From Blautia sp. (GTDB taxonomy: Bacteria; Bacillota; Clostridia; Lachnospirales; Lachnospiraceae): a DNA stretch of 42,558 nt. The notes beneath the pieces were generated by a model. That model was not told where the DNA came from, did not search any database, and worked only from the letters and a program-made list of their open reading frames with translations. Below, in pieces: positions 17,742 through 25,058 of the stretch; positions within the stretch are counted from its first letter, which is position 1, and the number at the start of each line of letters is the position of its first letter. The stretch covers positions 1 to 42,558 of the forward strand of contig JARIAR010000021.1 in assembly GCA_029257805.1 (NCBI GenBank), written 5' to 3'. A program made the position numbers and the translations under genes.

Positions 17742-18473
17742 ATGGAACGGGAAATTGCATTAGAAGTAAAAGACCTGCACATCAGTTACCGGTGTCTGAA
17801 GTCTTTTTCTATTAAAAAAAGTTTGCTGCATTTGAAAAAAGCAGATACAACAGTATATGAGGCAGTACGGGGAGTAAGTTTTTCCGTGCCAAAAGGAGAA
17901 ATCCTTGGTATTGTAGGAAAAAACGGAAGCGGAAAATCTACAATGCTTCGTGCCATTGCGGGAATCTTTTCTCCGGATTCCGGATTTATTGATCTGAAAG
18001 GAAATTCCGTTTCCCTTCTGTCAATTGGCGTTGGTTTCCAGACAAAGCTTACAGGAAGAGAAAACATCATTCTTTCCGGTATGCTTTTGGGATTCTCGGA
18101 AGAGCAGGTTCGTGCAAAGATGGACGAGATCATTGAGTTTGCAAACCTGGGTGAGTTTATAGATATGCCTGTAAAAACATATTCCAGTGGTATGCATTCA
18201 AAACTTGCATTTTCCATTACTGCGATCCTGGAAGCAGATATTATGCTGATCGATGAAGTATTAAGTGTTGGAGATGCCAAGTTTAAGAAAAAAAGTTACA
18301 ACAAAATGAAAGAACTGATCTCAAATGAGGACAGAACTGTTTTGATCGTTTCCCACAGTACCGAAACACTTCAGGAACTTTGTACAAGTGTTTTATGGCT
18401 TCATGAGGGCGAGATGAAAATGATCGGAACACCGGAAGAAGTTCTTCCGGTTTATGACGAATTTATGAGTTAA
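17742..18473 (+). CDS. ABC ATPase for teichoic acid/polysaccharide export
   Basis: Cytoplasmic ATP-binding subunit of 243 residues. Motifs: Walker A GKNGSGKST, a signature in the shortened form YSSGMHSKLAF, Walker B IMLIDEVLS, and a switch His in VSHSTE. The SSGM signature and the N-terminal extension with ALEVKDLHISYR are typical of the TagH/Wzt subfamily. It lacks the long C-terminal extension of B. subtilis TagH and the carbohydrate-binding domain of Wzt proteins, so it would not read the glycan end itself. It pairs with the permease upstream. A hairpin follows 9 bases after the stop. Confidence 0.9.
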   Translation: MEREIALEVKDLHISYRCLKSFSIKKSLLHLKKADTTVYEAVRGVSFSVPKGEILGIVGKNGSGKSTMLRAIAGIFSPDSGFIDLKGNSVSLLSIGVGFQTKLTGRENIILSGMLLGFSEEQVRAKMDEIIEFANLGEFIDMPVKTYSSGMHSKLAFSITAILEADIMLIDEVLSVGDAKFKKKSYNKMKELISNEDRTVLIVSHSTETLQELCTSVLWLHEGEMKMIGTPEEVLPVYDEFMS

Positions 18474-18482
18474 AAATGTATG

Positions 18483-18503
18483 CGGCAGCTTTTTAAGCTG
18501 CCG
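18483..18503 (+). terminator. Hairpin after ABC exporter, weak terminator
   Basis: CGGCAGCTT and AAGCTGCCG form a perfect 9-bp stem with a TTT loop, but it is followed only by TAATTTTG, so termination is probably partial. It could lower expression of the GT2 gene that starts 27 bases later, which has no obvious promoter of its own. Confidence 0.55.
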
Positions 18504-18530
18504 TAATTTTGAAGATAGGAAAATCTGAAT

Positions 18531-19541
18531 ATGAAATTAAGTGTAGTGATTCCGGTTCATAATGCAGAAAAATATCTTTCAAACTGTCTGGACAGTGTTC
18601 TTGGACAGAGTATGAAAGATCTGGAAGTGATTTGTGTGGACGATGCTTCCACAGACGGTTCTGTTTCTGTGATAGAAGAGTATTGCAGAAAAGACAGCCG
18701 TGTGATGCTGATAAAAAACAAAGAAAATATTTTTGCTGGTCAATGCCGCAATATGGGGATTGAGGCGGCAAAAGGCACGTATATCCATTTTCTGGATTCG
18801 GATGATATGGTGGCAGAAGGGGCATATGAGAAGTACTGGAAGCTTGTGGAAACATATGATGCAGATGTGATCAAGGGACGGGGTGTCTGTTTTGACAATG
18901 AAACAGGAACATTATGTGAAACATCACCGCTTCTGGCGCTTACGGAAGTTTCTTCAAAGGATATGGAGCGTCCTTTTTCCTTTCAGGAAGATCCGGAACT
19001 TCTTTCTCACGTAAGTGTAGTGCCCTGGAATGGTATTTACAGAAGGAGTCTTCTTATGGATAAGAAGATTCGGTTTAATGCCCTTGTGTGTGTAAATGAC
19101 CGTTCGTTTTTTAATGAAGTAACTATGACGGCAGGTAAGATCCTGCTTACTCATAAACCTATCGTATGGTATCGGGTAAATAACAGGCAGTCGCTTATGG
19201 GACGCAGGGCAAGAAATTTTTCCTGCCAGTTTGCATCGTACGAAATGGTGCGTCAGCAATGTGAAAAATATGGTGTCAGTGATATGGAAAAAAGGATCGT
19301 TCTGGACAGGGAACTTGCAGATGTATTTCTCTGGTACCGAAGATACCGTCTTATACCGGAGATTAAAAATGAAATCGAAGAGAAGATGAAAGCGTTTTCT
19401 CTGGAACTGGATCTTGCGCCATTTGGAGAAGAAGTGACAAAAATGAGATGGTACCGCACGTACCTTATGGCATCCGGCAAAGAATCTCTTTACCGGAAAG
19501 CCGGTCGTAAGGTAAAAAAATATCTGGAAAAATTTATCTGA
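18531..19541 (+). CDS. GT2 glycosyltransferase, paralogue of a tandem module
   Basis: Single-module GT2 of 336 residues: LSVVIPVHN, VDDASTDGS and FLDSDD in the first 95 residues. The acceptor region with VVPWNGIYRR, CVNDRSFF and VFLWYRRY matches module 2 of the protein at 11070-12992 closely, so the two are probably paralogues that use similar donors or acceptors. The tail is basic (RKAGRKVKKYLEKF). AGGAAAA precedes the ATG at a somewhat long spacing. Its last 8 bases overlap the 3' end of the convergent GT2 gene on the minus strand. It sits downstream of the tagD-ABC unit, after a weak hairpin. Confidence 0.88.
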   Translation: MKLSVVIPVHNAEKYLSNCLDSVLGQSMKDLEVICVDDASTDGSVSVIEEYCRKDSRVMLIKNKENIFAGQCRNMGIEAAKGTYIHFLDSDDMVAEGAYEKYWKLVETYDADVIKGRGVCFDNETGTLCETSPLLALTEVSSKDMERPFSFQEDPELLSHVSVVPWNGIYRRSLLMDKKIRFNALVCVNDRSFFNEVTMTAGKILLTHKPIVWYRVNNRQSLMGRRARNFSCQFASYEMVRQQCEKYGVSDMEKRIVLDRELADVFLWYRRYRLIPEIKNEIEEKMKAFSLELDLAPFGEEVTKMRWYRTYLMASGKESLYRKAGRKVKKYLEKFI

Positions 19542-20595
19542 CGGGAAGTCCGCTTTCGGGGTGAAGTTTTTTTTGAGTGACAACGTATGCTTTTTGGAAA
19601 TACCGGGGTTTTCCGCTGCATACGGTTACAAGGCGCAGCATTTTCTTTCTGGAACTGTAAAGGAAGAGCATGCGGGAAATATAATCATTTAAAAGCGGTG
19701 TAAGGTATGGGTTTTCTTTCCAGTTCGGATATTCCTGTTCCAGATAATCGAAGCAGCCGTTTATAAGACGGTATTTTAAATCTTTTTTATCTTTGTCATA
19801 ATTGGTAATAATCTGTCGGAAGCGGAAGAAGAAGTGCTTTAGAGTCACGAATTCCGCTTCTTTTTTGTATTGTGAAAAACAGTTCATTTCCTGAAGGGAT
19901 TCTTTAAGGAAATCCACAGCTGTTAGAATATCCAGAGTTCCTTCTGTGAGATTGTTTAAAAATCCGATCTGTTTACGGTAGATATACAGGCACTGGCTCA
20001 TATAACCGATGGACCGGGCTTTTACCATAAGAAGAAAAGCAATGGGCAGATCTTCAAAGCGGATGCCCTCCGGAAAAGCAAGACCTTCAAAAAGTTCTCG
20101 TTTTATAAGCTTATTCCAGGGGTAAGGAGATACAAGGGCAAGCTGCCGGGGACTTGTTTCCACACGGAAGTTTTGTTCTGTACATACCTGTGGGCTTGGA
20201 AGCTTTTCTCCTGTTTTTTGATTTTCTTCGTAATAGGGAAAAAGGATCAGGTCGTTTTGATCCTGGTTTGCTTTTTCATAGAGAAGGCGGCAGGCATCCG
20301 GTGAAATATAATCATCGCTGTCTACAAACCAGACATATTCTCCCCGGGATTTGGAAAAACCGTAATTTCTTGCGTGGCTTACGCCTTTATTTTCCGTTGT
20401 GAAGATCTTAAGGATTTGGGGAAAGCGGGATTGAAAATCCTGAAGGATTTCCGGACTTTTGTCAGTGCTTCCGTCATTTACGGCAATAATCTCCATAGAA
20501 TCCAGAGTCTGAGAAGTCAGGCTTTCCAGACAGGGTTTCAGATAGGCTTCCACATTATAAACGGGAAGTATAATGCTGAGCTTACAGTTTTTCAT
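19534..20595 (-). CDS. GT2 glycosyltransferase on the opposite strand
   Basis: Single GT2 enzyme of 353 residues and the only reverse-strand gene in the glycan locus. Motifs: LSIILPVYN, VNDGSTDKS, ENKGVSHARN, then FVDSDD. The C-terminal part (SSRKKMLRLVTV and a basic end) may touch the membrane. It overlaps the preceding forward gene tail-to-tail by 8 bases and is divergent from the sugar-phosphate transferase, with its own promoter. AAGGAGG precedes the start codon. Having its own orientation and promoter suggests it was inserted into the locus or is expressed separately, for example to vary a side branch. The sugar is unknown. Confidence 0.9.
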   Translation of the reverse strand: MKNCKLSIILPVYNVEAYLKPCLESLTSQTLDSMEIIAVNDGSTDKSPEILQDFQSRFPQILKIFTTENKGVSHARNYGFSKSRGEYVWFVDSDDYISPDACRLLYEKANQDQNDLILFPYYEENQKTGEKLPSPQVCTEQNFRVETSPRQLALVSPYPWNKLIKRELFEGLAFPEGIRFEDLPIAFLLMVKARSIGYMSQCLYIYRKQIGFLNNLTEGTLDILTAVDFLKESLQEMNCFSQYKKEAEFVTLKHFFFRFRQIITNYDKDKKDLKYRLINGCFDYLEQEYPNWKENPYLTPLLNDYISRMLFLYSSRKKMLRLVTVCSGKPRYFQKAYVVTQKKLHPESGLPVR

Positions 20596-20625
20596 GGGAA
20601 CCTCCTTGGTTTTTGTAATAGTTTA

Positions 20626-20654
20626 ATAGTAGCAGTGAAAGAAGTTTCCTGCAA
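20626..20654 (-). promoter_or_regulatory. Minus-strand promoter for the inverted GT2
   Basis: Read on the minus strand: TTGCAG (20654-20649), 17 bases ending in TGC, then TACTAT (20631-20626), an extended -10 type. It lies 31 bases upstream of the minus-strand start codon. Confidence 0.5.
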
Positions 20655-20667
20655 GGAGAAAAGGTGT

Positions 20668-20705
20668 AATTCCATAAAATTCCCGGAAAAACTGGACGAA
20701 TTCCC
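20668..20705. repeat. Three phased AATTCC repeats in divergent promoter region
   Basis: AATTCC occurs at 20668-20673, 20678-20683 and 20699-20704, offsets of 10 and 21 bases, close to one and two DNA turns. They sit between and over the divergent promoters of the inverted GT2 and the sugar-phosphate transferase, so they could be an operator. The motif is short and may also be chance. Confidence 0.35.
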
Positions 20706-20722
20706 ATGGAGTACGTTATAAT
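20693..20722 (+). promoter_or_regulatory. Promoter of polyprenyl-phosphate sugar transferase operon
   Basis: TGGACG (20693-20698), an 18-base spacer and a perfect TATAAT (20717-20722). Transcription would start near 20729, downstream of an in-frame ATG at 20706, which supports the GTG at 20760 as the true start of the coding region. Confidence 0.6.
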
Positions 20723-20759
20723 AGACAGGACTATAGAAACAGAAATAAGAGGGATACTT

Positions 20760-22139
20760 GTGAATAGAAGAGAAGATTATAAACGATTTATAGTATTTTG
20801 TCTGGCAAGTCTTATTATTATTGCCCAGGCAGCCGCATTCGCTTATGTGTGGTACGATTATTACAGGGGTCTTATTGATGAACCTTTCTGGAGAAAAGGA
20901 AACTGGGCGCTGATTGCTATTTATGCCCTGATCAATACCCTGTTTTCTAAATTGTATGGTGGATTGAAAGTGGGATACTTAAAGAAGATAGACGTATTTT
21001 ATTCCCTGACCCTTGCTACGATCTGTACGAATATCGTGGCATATTTTCAGATCACTTTGATCAACAGATGGTTTTTAAATGTAACCCCGATGTTGAAAAT
21101 GACGTTTGTACAGATCGTGTTGATCGTTTTGTGGATTTTTGGATCCCGTTTTATTTATTCCCGTTTGTACAGGGCGAGGAAGCTTCTTGTGATCTATGGG
21201 GATCGTGATCCCGGAGATCTTATCAGCAAAATGAATTCCAGAAGCGATAAGTATAACATAAGCGGAAAAGTACATGTCAGTGAAGGCGAAGAAAATATTC
21301 ATGGAAAAATGAAGGAGTACGAAGGTGTCATTATATGGGATCTTCCTTCCTCCATACGAAACCGTTATTTGAAATATTGCTTTGATCATTCCATCCGCTG
21401 TTATATGAGTCCCAAAATATCCGATATCATTCTGATTGGAACAGACAGGATCCATCTTTTTGATACCCCTCTGCTTATGGCAAGAAATCACGGACTTTCT
21501 GTGGAAGAGCGTGGGGCAAAGAGACTTCTTGATCTTATTGTTTCCGGGATCGGGATTATTGTAACGGCGCCTCTTATGCTTTTTATTGCCATTCTTGTAA
21601 AAGCATATGACGGTGGACCTGTTTTTTATTTTCAGGACAGGCTCACCTATGGAGGAAAAGAGTTTCGGATCTGTAAATTCCGCAGTATGTGTGTAGATTC
21701 AGAAAAGAACGGTGCACGCCTTGCTTCCAAGCATGATGCCCGTATTACACCGGTAGGAAAGGTACTGCGAAATCTTCATCTGGATGAACTTCCGCAGTTA
21801 TTTAATGTGTTTAAAGGAGATATGTCTCTTGTAGGACCAAGGCCGGAGCGTCTTGAAATTATGAAAGAATACGAAGAAGAAATTCCGGAATTTCATTACC
21901 GCTTAAAAGTAAAGGCCGGTCTTACCGGATATGCGCAGGTATATGGGAAGTACAATACAACTCCTTATGATAAGTTAAAACTTGATCTTTTTTATATTGA
22001 AAATTATTCGTTTCTTCTGGATATAAAGCTTCTGTTTATGACAGTTAAGATTTTTTTCCAAAAGGAAGTGTCTGAAGGAGTGGAAGATACACAGGTAAAT
22101 GCTCTGAAGGACAGACAGGATGACGGAGAGAAGAAATGA
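20760..22139 (+). CDS. Polyprenyl-phosphate sugar-1-phosphate transferase
   Basis: Membrane enzyme of 459 residues that should load the first sugar-1-phosphate from a nucleotide sugar onto undecaprenyl phosphate (WbaP/CpsE type). Four hydrophobic N-terminal segments and a central loop domain precede the bacterial sugar transferase domain (about residues 255-440): LLDLIVSGIGI with the reentrant helix, KFRSMCVDSE, LDELPQLFNV, and SLVGPRPER. The GTG 20760 has AGAGGG 6 bases upstream; a longer form from ATG 20706 would begin upstream of the predicted transcript start. It heads an operon with licD-like, GT2 and two glycerophosphotransferase genes, most of which overlap. The transferred sugar (glucose, galactose or an amino sugar) is not decidable. 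Confidence 0.88.
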   Translation: MNRREDYKRFIVFCLASLIIIAQAAAFAYVWYDYYRGLIDEPFWRKGNWALIAIYALINTLFSKLYGGLKVGYLKKIDVFYSLTLATICTNIVAYFQITLINRWFLNVTPMLKMTFVQIVLIVLWIFGSRFIYSRLYRARKLLVIYGDRDPGDLISKMNSRSDKYNISGKVHVSEGEENIHGKMKEYEGVIIWDLPSSIRNRYLKYCFDHSIRCYMSPKISDIILIGTDRIHLFDTPLLMARNHGLSVEERGAKRLLDLIVSGIGIIVTAPLMLFIAILVKAYDGGPVFYFQDRLTYGGKEFRICKFRSMCVDSEKNGARLASKHDARITPVGKVLRNLHLDELPQLFNVFKGDMSLVGPRPERLEIMKEYEEEIPEFHYRLKVKAGLTGYAQVYGKYNTTPYDKLKLDLFYIENYSFLLDIKLLFMTVKIFFQKEVSEGVEDTQVNALKDRQDDGEKK

Positions 22140-22981
22140 GAACAGAATTAAGAGAATTACAGCTTGTAGAGCTTGATATATTAAAGGAATTTCTCCGTAT
22201 TTGTGAGAAGTACCATCTTCGATACTATGCCCTTGGAGGAACGCTTCTTGGGGCTGTGCGTCATGAAGGGTTTATTCCCTGGGACGACGATGTGGATATT
22301 GGAATGCCACGTCCGGATTTTATCCGTTTCGAGGAAATTGCAAAAAAAGAATTTCCCGATTATATTCATTACCGTACGTATAAAGAAACACCGGGCTACC
22401 GGTATTATGTGCCACGTCTTACAGACAGCCGTGTGACGGTAATTGACAGTTCCGCAGCAGTGGAGCAGGAAAAAGAAGCATGGATCGATATTTTTCCTCT
22501 TGATGGAATGCCGGAAAATAAGTGGAAGCGGAAGTTTCATTGTTTTCGTCTTCTTGTTGCAAGAGCCAGGGTGAACTACTCTATGTTTTCCACAAATATT
22601 GATCTGAAAAAAACAAATCGTCCTTTGGTGGAAAGGGTGATGATCGCAGCAGGAAAAATACTTCCTGTGGAGAAGATCTTTAAAACAGAAAAAGAATTCA
22701 GAAGGCTTGACCGACTGATGCAGAAATATTCTTATGATGATTCTGCATATCTGATTAATTTTATGGGAATCCATAAATTAAAAGAGATGTTTCATAAGAA
22801 ATATTATGGACAGGGAGCAGATTATCCTTTTGAGGATGTGGTGCTGCGGGGACCTGCAGATTTTGACTTTGTGCTGCATCAGATGTATGGGGATTACAGA
22901 ATGCCTCCATCGAAAGAGGAGATGAATCACCATAATACAAGAATTAAAGAAGGAAAAGACGGAGAGAAGGGAGAACTATGA
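22136..22981 (+). CDS. LicD-family phosphotransferase
   Basis: Cytoplasmic protein of 281 residues with the LicD nucleotidyltransferase-like signature: LGGTLLGAVRHEGFIPW then D50-D51-D52-V-D54, the metal-binding cluster. LicD proteins move phosphocholine or similar phospho-substituents to teichoic acids, and the wider family modifies surface glycans. Because TagD is in the same locus, a glycerol-phosphate or ribitol-phosphate donor is also possible. No licA, licB or licC is present here to supply CDP-choline. ATGA overlaps join it to both neighbours, so translation is coupled across the operon. Confidence 0.85.
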   Translation: MRTELRELQLVELDILKEFLRICEKYHLRYYALGGTLLGAVRHEGFIPWDDDVDIGMPRPDFIRFEEIAKKEFPDYIHYRTYKETPGYRYYVPRLTDSRVTVIDSSAAVEQEKEAWIDIFPLDGMPENKWKRKFHCFRLLVARARVNYSMFSTNIDLKKTNRPLVERVMIAAGKILPVEKIFKTEKEFRRLDRLMQKYSYDDSAYLINFMGIHKLKEMFHKKYYGQGADYPFEDVVLRGPADFDFVLHQMYGDYRMPPSKEEMNHHNTRIKEGKDGEKGEL

Positions 22982-23802
22982 AAAGTCAATATTCCGTTTT
23001 GATGTCTGTATACGAAAAAGAGAATCCTGTTTATTTGCGAAGCAGTATAGAAAGTATGATGAAACAGAGCCTCCCTTTTTCGGATTTTGTCCTTGTATGT
23101 GACGGACCTCTTACAGAGGAGCTGGAAGAAGTGATAAAATGGGCGGAACATTCTATTGGAACCAGGTTTCAATGTGTCCGCCTTTCTGAAAATCAGGGAC
23201 TTGGAAAGGCGCTTTCCCAGGGGCTTCTTCACTGCCGCTGTGATATTGTGGCAAGAATGGACAGCGATGATCTCAGCAGGGAGGAACGATGCAGGCTGCA
23301 GATAGAAGCTATGGAAAAAGGAGGCTATGATCTTGTAGGCGGTGCACTGCAGGAATTTCAGGAAGTGCCGGGAGATACAAAGCAGATCCGCCTTTCGCCG
23401 GAACATCAGGATGAGATCATGGAGTACGCAGGCAAGCGGAATCCTTTTAATCATCCATGTGTGATGTACAGAAAAAGTGCGGTTATGGCAGCAGGAAGTT
23501 ATATAGACTTTCCGGGATTTGAAGATTACTGCCTGTGGGTCCGTATGTTGAAAAACGGGGCAAAAGCATATAATCTTCAGGAGGTAATCCTGGATATGCG
23601 TACAGGAAATGGAATGTACGGACGAAGAGGCGGAGCAGGTTATGTGGCTTCTGTTGTTCGTTTTCAGCAATATTTGAAAAAAGAAAACATGATCGGAACA
23701 GGGACTTTTTTGAAAAATTGTCTTATACGAATAATAGTCGGAATGATTCCCGGAGGATTAAGGGGACATTTTTACCGGCTTTTTTTGAGAAAGAAACAGT
23801 GA
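22978..23802 (+). CDS. GT2 glycosyltransferase, AmsE-like
   Basis: GT2 enzyme of 274 residues with SVLMSVYEKENPVYLRSS at the start, a CDGPL pattern, and MDSDD as the metal-binding motif. The segment FNHPCVMYRKSAV and the later FEDYCLWVRM are typical of the amylovoran/capsule subgroup (AmsE-like). It probably transfers one sugar to a lipid-linked intermediate. It overlaps the LicD gene by 4 bases. Its 3' end, LRGHFYRLFLRKK, is basic. The next gene starts at or a few bases after its stop. Confidence 0.87.
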   Translation: MKSQYSVLMSVYEKENPVYLRSSIESMMKQSLPFSDFVLVCDGPLTEELEEVIKWAEHSIGTRFQCVRLSENQGLGKALSQGLLHCRCDIVARMDSDDLSREERCRLQIEAMEKGGYDLVGGALQEFQEVPGDTKQIRLSPEHQDEIMEYAGKRNPFNHPCVMYRKSAVMAAGSYIDFPGFEDYCLWVRMLKNGAKAYNLQEVILDMRTGNGMYGRRGGAGYVASVVRFQQYLKKENMIGTGTFLKNCLIRIIVGMIPGGLRGHFYRLFLRKKQ

Positions 23803-23807
23803 AAAAT

Positions 23808-25058
23808 ATGAAAAGTATAGAAAAAGCAGCAAAAAAAATAATCAATCTTACGCCGGGATTAAAAGAGGCGGCAATTGGTGTTTATAACAGATATAAGAGT
23901 CATTGTTATAAGAAGTATGCAAAGAAATATCCGGTAGATCCCAAAATGGTGGTTTTTGAATCCTATATGGGAAGAAAATATTCCTGCAGTCCACGTGCAA
24001 TGTTTGAGGCAATGTGCGAAGAGGAAGCTTACCGGGATTATAAAAAAGTATGGATGTTTACAGATCCGGAAAAGTATCAGTGGATGAAAAAATATCCCAA
24101 TACCATTCTTGTGAAATACCGCTCCCAGGAATATTACAAATATTATGCCCAGGCAGGGACGTGGATTACCAACTATCTCCTGAGTTATGGGATTGAAAAG
24201 CGGCCGGAGCAGATTTATGTACAGACATGGCATGGCACTCCCCTAAAAAAAATCGGCTGTGATGTGCCGCGTCTGGAACTTTCTCAAAAAGAAAGAGAGC
24301 GTACCTGCAGGGAGTATGAGCGGGAAGGACAGATGATCGATTATATGCCGTCTCCATCTCCTTTTTATACAGAAAAAGTGAAAAGTGCATTTCGTCTTGG
24401 AAAGCAGGCAAAAATCCTGGAAACAGGATATCCCAGAAATGATGATCTCTTCCGGGTTTCGGATGAGAAGATACGTAAGATCAAGGAAGAACTTCATCTT
24501 CCTTTTGATAAAAAAGTGATTCTTTATGCGCCTACATGGAGGCAGAAACAACATGTAGCAGGAGAGGGATTTACATATGAGCCTGGAATTGATTTTGCCG
24601 GGTTAAAAGAACGCCTTGGAGAGAAAGCGGTGATTCTTTTCCGTACCCATTACTTTATCAGCAATTCTTTTGATTTTTCCGGATATGGAGGTTTTATTGT
24701 AGACGTTTCTTCCTATGATGAGATCAATGATCTTTATCTTGTATCGGATCTTTTGATTACCGATTATTCCAGCGTGTTTTTTGATTATGCAAATCTGGAA
24801 AGACCAATTCTTTTTTACATGTATGATTATGAAGAGTACAGAGAAGAAATGAAGGATTTCTACTTTGAGATGGATCTTCTTCCGGGTCCTGTAATAAAGG
24901 AGAAAAAGGATATTTCCGGAGAGATAGAGGCGCTGCTGAATGGATTTTCTGTGGAAGAAACGTATCAGTGCTTTAACCGTATGTTTAATCCTCACCGGAA
25001 AGTTTGCGGCGGTGAGATGATAGAGGAGATCCTTAGGAGGGGAAAAGATGGGATTTAA
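23808..25058 (+). CDS. CDP-glycerol glycerophosphotransferase (TagB/TagF family)
   Basis: Peripheral membrane enzyme of about 416 residues that moves glycerol phosphate from CDP-glycerol to a lipid-linked acceptor. The family motifs are clear: QTWHGTPLKKIG with the catalytic His, LETGYPRNDDL, ILYAPTWR, RTHYF, and LITDYSSVFFDYA with the donor-binding residues. It matches TagB-like single-domain enzymes in length rather than the longer TagF polymerase. The start is uncertain: ATG 23808 has no good ribosome site; a GTG at 23799 overlaps the preceding stop as GTGA and adds three residues. Its end overlaps the next gene by 11 bases. TagD upstream would supply the substrate. Confidence 0.88.
   Translation: MKSIEKAAKKIINLTPGLKEAAIGVYNRYKSHCYKKYAKKYPVDPKMVVFESYMGRKYSCSPRAMFEAMCEEEAYRDYKKVWMFTDPEKYQWMKKYPNTILVKYRSQEYYKYYAQAGTWITNYLLSYGIEKRPEQIYVQTWHGTPLKKIGCDVPRLELSQKERERTCREYEREGQMIDYMPSPSPFYTEKVKSAFRLGKQAKILETGYPRNDDLFRVSDEKIRKIKEELHLPFDKKVILYAPTWRQKQHVAGEGFTYEPGIDFAGLKERLGEKAVILFRTHYFISNSFDFSGYGGFIVDVSSYDEINDLYLVSDLLITDYSSVFFDYANLERPILFYMYDYEEYREEMKDFYFEMDLLPGPVIKEKKDISGEIEALLNGFSVEETYQCFNRMFNPHRKVCGGEMIEEILRRGKDGI

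Noticed and set aside
19541-19575. Forward terminator after the GT2 ending at 19541
   Set aside because: There is an eight-base T tract, but the hairpin before it has only about four pairs.
20706-20759. Longer form of the sugar-phosphate transferase from ATG 20706
   Set aside because: The predicted -10 at 20717-20722 lies inside it and there is no ribosome site; GTG 20760 has AGAGGG at 6 bases.
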